From the NCBI GenBank assembly GCA_002405995.1, contig DHMW01000076.1, positions 282-10,694 on the forward strand: a stretch of DNA of 10,413 nt, read 5' to 3'. The stretch comes from Oscillospiraceae bacterium UBA4632. GTDB taxonomy: Bacteria > Bacillota > Clostridia > Oscillospirales > Oscillospiraceae. The notes under the pieces were generated by a model. The model did no database searches, was not told the DNA's origin, and worked only from the letters and a program-made list of their open reading frames with translations. The translations under genes were made by a program, and so were the position numbers. This document shows, piece by piece, positions 7,112-10,413 of this stretch (positions within the stretch are counted from its first letter, which is position 1; each line of letters begins with the position of its first letter).

Positions 7112-8113
7112 TCAGCGGCTGCTGCGGCTGCGCTGCACCAGCGAAACCACCGCCATCACCGCCGCATACAGCACGCCGCCGATCGCCCAGATGAACCAGC
7201 TGTACTTCGCCTGCCCATTGCCCATGGGACCAAAGGTGTAAAACAGGAAGATGGCCGTCACCGCCAGCCAGTAGATCAGGCTGACCGCGCCCTTTACGCC
7301 GCTGGCCGCCTTGCTGCGGCGCGTGTAATCGCCCTCCTCCAGCAGCTGGTCCATCGCACCGCAGTATGTCCCCGTCAGCACGAACAGCGCCGCGCCGATC
7401 CCGGCGACGAACAGCAGTATGCAGACGGATGCGACGTAGTAAATATCTGCCGTGTCGAAGCAGGAAGCGATAAACAGCGGCGCCGCCGAAAGAATGCAGA
7501 GGATCGTTGCAAGGATGCTGCGGCGCGTATGCGTGTCCTGATAGTCCCTGCGGCGTTCGCGCACCATGCCGCTCACGCCGTATTCCGTTTCAAACGGTTC
7601 CTTTTCCAGAAACTCGAACTCCTTCACCTTCGCCGCCTGCGCAAGGAAGATCGACACGCCCGCCGCCACCAGCACCAGCAGCACGCAGAGGCCGATCCCC
7701 GCCGCAGCATTTTCAGAAACGCCGAAGCGCTGCACCTCGCTCATTGCTGCAAGCATCAGCAGGCATATGGGGGAAGCGACGCACAGGAACGTTGCCAGCG
7801 CAAGCTTCGGCGCGGCCGCGCGCCGGAGCGACAGGTATCGCGCCGCCTGTTCCATCGTCACGCGGCGCAGCGGCGCGCGTTCATCCGCCGGCTCGGGCAG
7901 CAGCTCCGTCTCCTCCAGCTCGTCCTTGAGCAGGTAATCCGTGCTTACGCCGAAAAGGCGGCTCATCTGCACCACCTTATCCATATCGGGTATGGACTGC
8001 GCGCCCTCCCACTTGGATACCGACTGCCGCGTTACGCCGAGCTGGCCTGCCAGCTCCTCCTGCGACCAGCCCGCTCTCTTGCGGAGCGAAATAATTTTGT
8101 CTGCCAGAATCAT
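7112..8113 (-). CDS. Membrane-anchored XRE-family transcriptional regulator
   Basis: A 333-residue protein with an N-terminal Cro/C1-type helix-turn-helix, residues about 3-62. WSQEELAGQLGVTRQSVSKWE (16-36) contains the two DNA-contacting helices, and ends in the FGVSTDYLL tail typical of the family. A linker rich in Glu, Pro and Arg (about 63-100) joins it to a C-terminal region with six predicted membrane spans, near residues 103-124, 136-159, 200-220, 225-249, 276-296 and 304-327. This is a known but poorly characterised architecture in Clostridia. It suggests a one-component regulator that senses something in or at the membrane while binding DNA. The ATG has AGGGAGG (8123-8129) nine bases upstream. 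It lies 96 bases upstream of the ABC operon on the same strand, which makes that operon a plausible target. No terminator is visible between them, so read-through may add to ABC expression. Confidence 0.9.
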   Translation of the reverse strand: MILADKIISLRKRAGWSQEELAGQLGVTRQSVSKWEGAQSIPDMDKVVQMSRLFGVSTDYLLKDELEETELLPEPADERAPLRRVTMEQAARYLSLRRAAAPKLALATFLCVASPICLLMLAAMSEVQRFGVSENAAAGIGLCVLLVLVAAGVSIFLAQAAKVKEFEFLEKEPFETEYGVSGMVRERRRDYQDTHTRRSILATILCILSAAPLFIASCFDTADIYYVASVCILLFVAGIGAALFVLTGTYCGAMDQLLEEGDYTRRSKAASGVKGAVSLIYWLAVTAIFLFYTFGPMGNGQAKYSWFIWAIGGVLYAAVMAVVSLVQRSRSSR

Positions 8114-8171
8114 GGTATGGTTCCTCCCTGTTAGCTATGCGCCCGGAGCGCACCTGTTTTGTGATGGCGGC

Positions 8172-8200
8172 ATCATACCGTTTCCGGCGGTTGCGCGCAA
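8172..8200 (-). promoter_or_regulatory. Possible promoter of the XRE gene
   Basis: On the minus strand, TTGCGC (8200-8195) and TATGAT (8177-8172) are separated by 17 bases. The -10 matches the consensus at 5/6 and the -35 at only 3/6, so this would be a weak or activator-dependent promoter. Transcription would begin near 8165, about 50 bases before the ATG at 8113. A GCAAC half-site motif lies in the spacer. Confidence 0.45.
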
Positions 8201-8236
8201 GAAAGCAGGGCATGAAATCTGTCAACCGGCGGTTGC
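8184..8236. repeat. Direct repeat CCGGCGGTTGC and a palindrome upstream of the XRE gene
   Basis: The 11-bp word CCGGCGGTTGC occurs at 8184-8194 and again at 8226-8236, 42 bp apart, about four helical turns. The second copy is part of a palindrome CAACC-GGC-GGTTG (8223-8235). The region lies between the TetR stop and the XRE start and overlaps the possible XRE promoter, so regulator binding is a reasonable reading. Confidence 0.55.
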
Positions 8237-8264
8237 AATGCTGGATTTTCGCCAGCTCTGCCGC

Positions 8265-8927
8265 TCATCGCGCCCCGCCAAGATCCGGATTGTTGCGGCG
8301 CACGAAGTCGCTCTCCGCCGTGCCGTGCTTTGCCGGCTGAACGCCCGTAAAGGGCGCGCTTTCGTTCGTAAGGACATAGATCATGCCGCGGAAGATCTCG
8401 CCGAGGTTTACGGCAAGCTCCGCATCCGTGAACGAGCAGATCCCCGTGGCGCACAGCACGCACAGCCCGTAGGTGTAGATCCACATCTGGCGGAACAGAT
8501 GCTCCGCCTGCGCCGCGCTGGCATGGTAGTCCCGCCGGATGATCGCAAGATCCCGCTCGCTGTCGAACGCGCTTGCGCGCACCGCCGCGTCGAGGTCCGG
8601 CGCAGTGCCCTCGCCCTGCATGAACAGCAGCTGGAACAGCTTCGGCTGCTCCTGCGCAAACCTTACCCACTGCATCCCGCGCATCTTGTAGGCAGGTTCG
8701 AAATCCTCCGCGACCGCCATATAGGCGCGGAAGCATTCCTGCGCCTGTTCGCGCGCGGCATCCCTCACCTCCGCCATATCGGAAAAAACGGTAAAGATCG
8801 GGCGGGCAGAGCAGCCCAGCCGCGCGCCCAGCTCGCGCGCCGTCAGCGCGGCGCTTCCCTGCTCACGCACCAGTTCAAATGCGGCGGCGACGATTTCCTC
8901 TCTCGTAAACTTCGGCTTCGGCGGCAT
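8265..8927 (-). CDS. TetR/AcrR-family transcriptional regulator
   Basis: A 220-residue protein with a TetR-type N-terminal DNA-binding domain (about residues 7-54). FTREEIVAAAFELVREQG forms the first helix, and LTARELGARLGCSARPIFTVF the helix-turn-helix. The rest is helical, with FAQEQPKLFQLLFM and a C-terminal segment SFTDAELAVNLGEIFRGMIYVL of the kind seen in ligand-binding domains. Its ligand cannot be predicted. The ATG at 8927 has AAGGGG (8935-8940) seven bases upstream, a modest site. The gene has its own promoter and an inverted repeat at the predicted transcription start, consistent with autorepression. It lies 151 bases upstream of the XRE gene on the same strand, with no clear terminator between, so co-transcription is possible. 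Confidence 0.93.
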   Translation of the reverse strand: MPPKPKFTREEIVAAAFELVREQGSAALTARELGARLGCSARPIFTVFSDMAEVRDAAREQAQECFRAYMAVAEDFEPAYKMRGMQWVRFAQEQPKLFQLLFMQGEGTAPDLDAAVRASAFDSERDLAIIRRDYHASAAQAEHLFRQMWIYTYGLCVLCATGICSFTDAELAVNLGEIFRGMIYVLTNESAPFTGVQPAKHGTAESDFVRRNNPDLGGAR

Positions 8928-8967
8928 GGCGGATCCCCTTTCCGATTTTTACTAAAACTATTGTTTT

Positions 8968-8981
8968 GCAACAAGCGTTGC
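8968..8981. promoter_or_regulatory. Inverted repeat at the predicted TetR transcription start (probable operator)
   Basis: GCAAC-AAGC-GTTGC is a perfect 5-bp inverted repeat just downstream of the TATAAT box, covering the expected +1. The -10 element itself lies in a second small palindrome GCTAT-A-ATAGC (minus strand, 8990-8980). TetR-family proteins usually repress their own gene from such a place. Confidence 0.6.
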
Positions 8982-8982
8982 T

Positions 8983-9010
8983 ATTATAGCAGCTTTTTCC
9001 CGATTGTCAA
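8983..9010 (-). promoter_or_regulatory. Near-consensus sigma-A promoter of the TetR gene
   Basis: TTGACA (9010-9005) and TATAAT (8988-8983) match the consensus exactly on the minus strand, with a 16-base spacer. Transcription would start near 8976, giving a leader of about 48 bases before the ATG at 8927. A promoter this strong in front of a regulator gene normally needs repression, which fits the inverted repeat at +1. Confidence 0.88.
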
Positions 9011-9019
9011 TACCCATGT

Positions 9020-9052
9020 AAAAAAGGAGAGCGCCCGAAGGGCGCTCTCCTT
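9020..9052 (-). terminator. Intrinsic terminator of the purine permease gene
   Basis: A perfect 13-bp stem (9024-9036 with 9040-9052; core GGAGAGCGCCC / GGGCGCTCTCC) has a three-base loop. On the minus strand it leads into a run of six T (9025-9020). It lies 20 bases after the permease stop codon and just before the TetR promoter, so it insulates the regulator from the permease transcript. Confidence 0.95.
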
Positions 9053-9072
9053 GATCGCAAAGGAAAAATACG

Positions 9073-10413
9073 TTACACGACCGCAAAGAACTTGATGAGG
9101 AACAGCGCGGAGATGACATAGGTCAGCACGCTGACTTCCTTCGCCTTGCCGGAGAGGACCTTGACGAAGGTGTAGGAGATCAGGCCCAGACCGATCGCAT
9201 GGCCGATGGAGCCGGAGATCGGCATACCGATGAGCATGACGGACACGGGCAGCATCTGATCCATATCCTCGAAGTTGACGTTCTTGAGGCCCTGGAGCAT
9301 CAGCACACCAACATAGATGAGCGCGGCGGAGGTCGCGGCGCCGGGAATGATGGCGGCAATGGGGGCGAGGAACATGCAGGCGAGGAAGAGGACGGCTGTG
9401 GTCAGCGCAGTGAGACCGGTGCGGCCGCCGGCCTCAACGCCGGAGGCGGACTCGATGAAGGTGGTGACGGTGGAGGTACCGGTGCAGGCGCCGGCGACCG
9501 TGCCGATGGCGTCGGAGAGCAGAGCCTCCTTCATGTTGGGCATGTTGCCCTCTTCATCGACCATACCGGCGCGGGAGGCCGTGCCGACGAGGGTGCCGAT
9601 GGTATCGAACATATCGATCATGCAGAAGGTGATGATCAGCGTGATGGCGGTGAACCAGCCGATGTTCACAAAGCCGGTGAAGTCAAACTTGAAGAGCGTG
9701 GTGGAGACCATGTCGGCAAAGGGAGGCACGAAGCTCGCCGTGGCGAGGGACGCAAACGGGTTGACGCCGAGGAAGATGGCGCTGCCCGCCCAGTAGAGGA
9801 CGGAGGAGAACAGCATTCCCAGCAGGACCGCAGCCTTGATGCCCTTTTTGGCGAGAACGACCATGACGAAAACGCCGAGGAACGCGGTAACGGCAGTGAG
9901 GACCATGGTGTGGTAGCCGACCTCACCCATGCTGCCCTTGATAATGCTGGGCGTGAGCGCGCCGAAGAAGTCGCGCATGATGTAGAAGGGGCTGGTAAAG
10001 CCGTTGCCCTCGGCATAGATGCCGACGTTGGAGCCAAGGCCGATGTTCATCAGCATCAGGCCGATGGCGGGGGCGATGCCGTAGCGCACGCCGAGGGGGA
10101 TCGCCTCGACGATCTTCTCGCGGACCTTGAGGAGCGTAAGCACCAGGAACACGATGCCCTCAACGAGGATAATGACAAGGCCTGCCTGGAACGCCGTTTC
10201 ATACTCACAGCTGTTGATGACGGCGATGTTGGCGACGACCACAGCGAAGAAGCTGTTGAGGCCCATGCCCGGCGCCATGACGAACGGCTTGTTGGCAAGG
10301 AATGCCATGCAGATCGTGCCGATGGCGGAGGCGATGCAGGTGGCAAGGAACACACCGTTCCACAGCGGCGTGCCGACTGCGAAGTTGGTGAGCAGGTTGG
10401 GGTTCAGGGCGAT
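9073..10413 (-). CDS. AzgA-type NCS2-related purine (guanine/hypoxanthine) permease, 5' end outside window
   Basis: The frame stays open to the window edge (the 20 codons before the GTG at 10353 begin IALNPNLLTNFAVGTPLWNG), so the GTG is internal and the gene starts beyond 10413. The 446 visible residues form a polytopic inner-membrane transporter. Family marks are ATCIASAIGT, then NKPFVMAPGMGLNSFF, then MFDTIGTLVG, then TGTSTVTTFIESASGVEAGG, all diagnostic of the AzgA/PbuG-like group of proton-coupled adenine, guanine or hypoxanthine permeases. About 30-40 N-terminal residues are missing. The exact base specificity is not readable from sequence. Any purine riboswitch in its leader would lie outside the window. 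An intrinsic terminator follows 20 bases after the stop. Confidence 0.93.
   Translation of the reverse strand: MALNPNLLTNFAVGTPLWNGVFLATCIASAIGTICMAFLANKPFVMAPGMGLNSFFAVVVANIAVINSCEYETAFQAGLVIILVEGIVFLVLTLLKVREKIVEAIPLGVRYGIAPAIGLMLMNIGLGSNVGIYAEGNGFTSPFYIMRDFFGALTPSIIKGSMGEVGYHTMVLTAVTAFLGVFVMVVLAKKGIKAAVLLGMLFSSVLYWAGSAIFLGVNPFASLATASFVPPFADMVSTTLFKFDFTGFVNIGWFTAITLIITFCMIDMFDTIGTLVGTASRAGMVDEEGNMPNMKEALLSDAIGTVAGACTGTSTVTTFIESASGVEAGGRTGLTALTTAVLFLACMFLAPIAAIIPGAATSAALIYVGVLMLQGLKNVNFEDMDQMLPVSVMLIGMPISGSIGHAIGLGLISYTFVKVLSGKAKEVSVLTYVISALFLIKFFAVV

Noticed and set aside
7100..8134. A 344-codon open frame on the plus strand
   Set aside because: It mirrors the XRE regulator gene and has the Arg/His/Gln-rich composition of an antisense shadow.
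8220..8225. TTGACA on the minus strand as the -35 of an XRE promoter
   Set aside because: At 16-18 bases there is no acceptable -10 hexamer. The sequence is better explained as part of the palindrome there.
7941..9095. A 384-codon open frame on the plus strand
   Set aside because: It is antisense to the TetR gene, crosses the TetR promoter and the permease terminator, and has no domain.

Overview
The window suggests a GC-rich member of the Clostridia, plausibly an Oscillospiraceae-type gut anaerobe. This is inferred from strong AGGAGG-like ribosome-binding sites, sigma-A-like promoters (TTGACA / TATAAT), a secreted protein with S-layer homology (SLH) repeats, and the family types of the encoded proteins. 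No rRNA or other taxonomic marker is present, so the placement is tentative. I see no tRNA, rRNA, CRISPR array, insertion sequence or phage gene.

Left part, plus strand (1-2782): the 3' end of an NADPH-dependent glutamate synthase small-subunit-type flavoprotein (1-282) ends at a strong intrinsic terminator. A family I inorganic pyrophosphatase (362-892) follows, then a secreted SLH-domain protein with a predicted beta-propeller-like C-terminal region (953-2644). That block closes with a long hairpin terminator (2740-2782), where transcription converges with the minus-strand genes.

Central and right part, minus strand (2862-10413), read right to left: an AzgA-type purine permease, cut by the window edge, ends in a terminator (9020-9052). 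Next is a TetR-family regulator (8265-8927) with its own near-consensus promoter and an inverted repeat at the predicted +1. Then comes a membrane-anchored XRE regulator (7112-8113) with an N-terminal DNA-binding domain and six predicted membrane spans. After it lie four tightly packed ABC transporter genes. The first pair is a DrrA-like ATPase (6101-7015) and an ABC-2 permease (5202-6104), overlapping by ATGA. The second pair is an Ecs-like ATPase (4451-5164) and a large polytopic exporter permease (2862-4457), overlapping by ATGCTGA.

The most informative region is the regulatory DNA of the minus-strand cluster. The ABC operon has a TTGACA-N17-TATCAT promoter whose -10 box sits inside a perfect 8-bp inverted repeat. 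GCAAC/GTTG-type half-sites occur both at the TetR promoter and upstream of the XRE gene, which suggests a TetR to XRE to exporter cascade, although this is only inference. I find no clearly undescribed enzyme system. The regulator-exporter cluster is the best candidate for follow-up.
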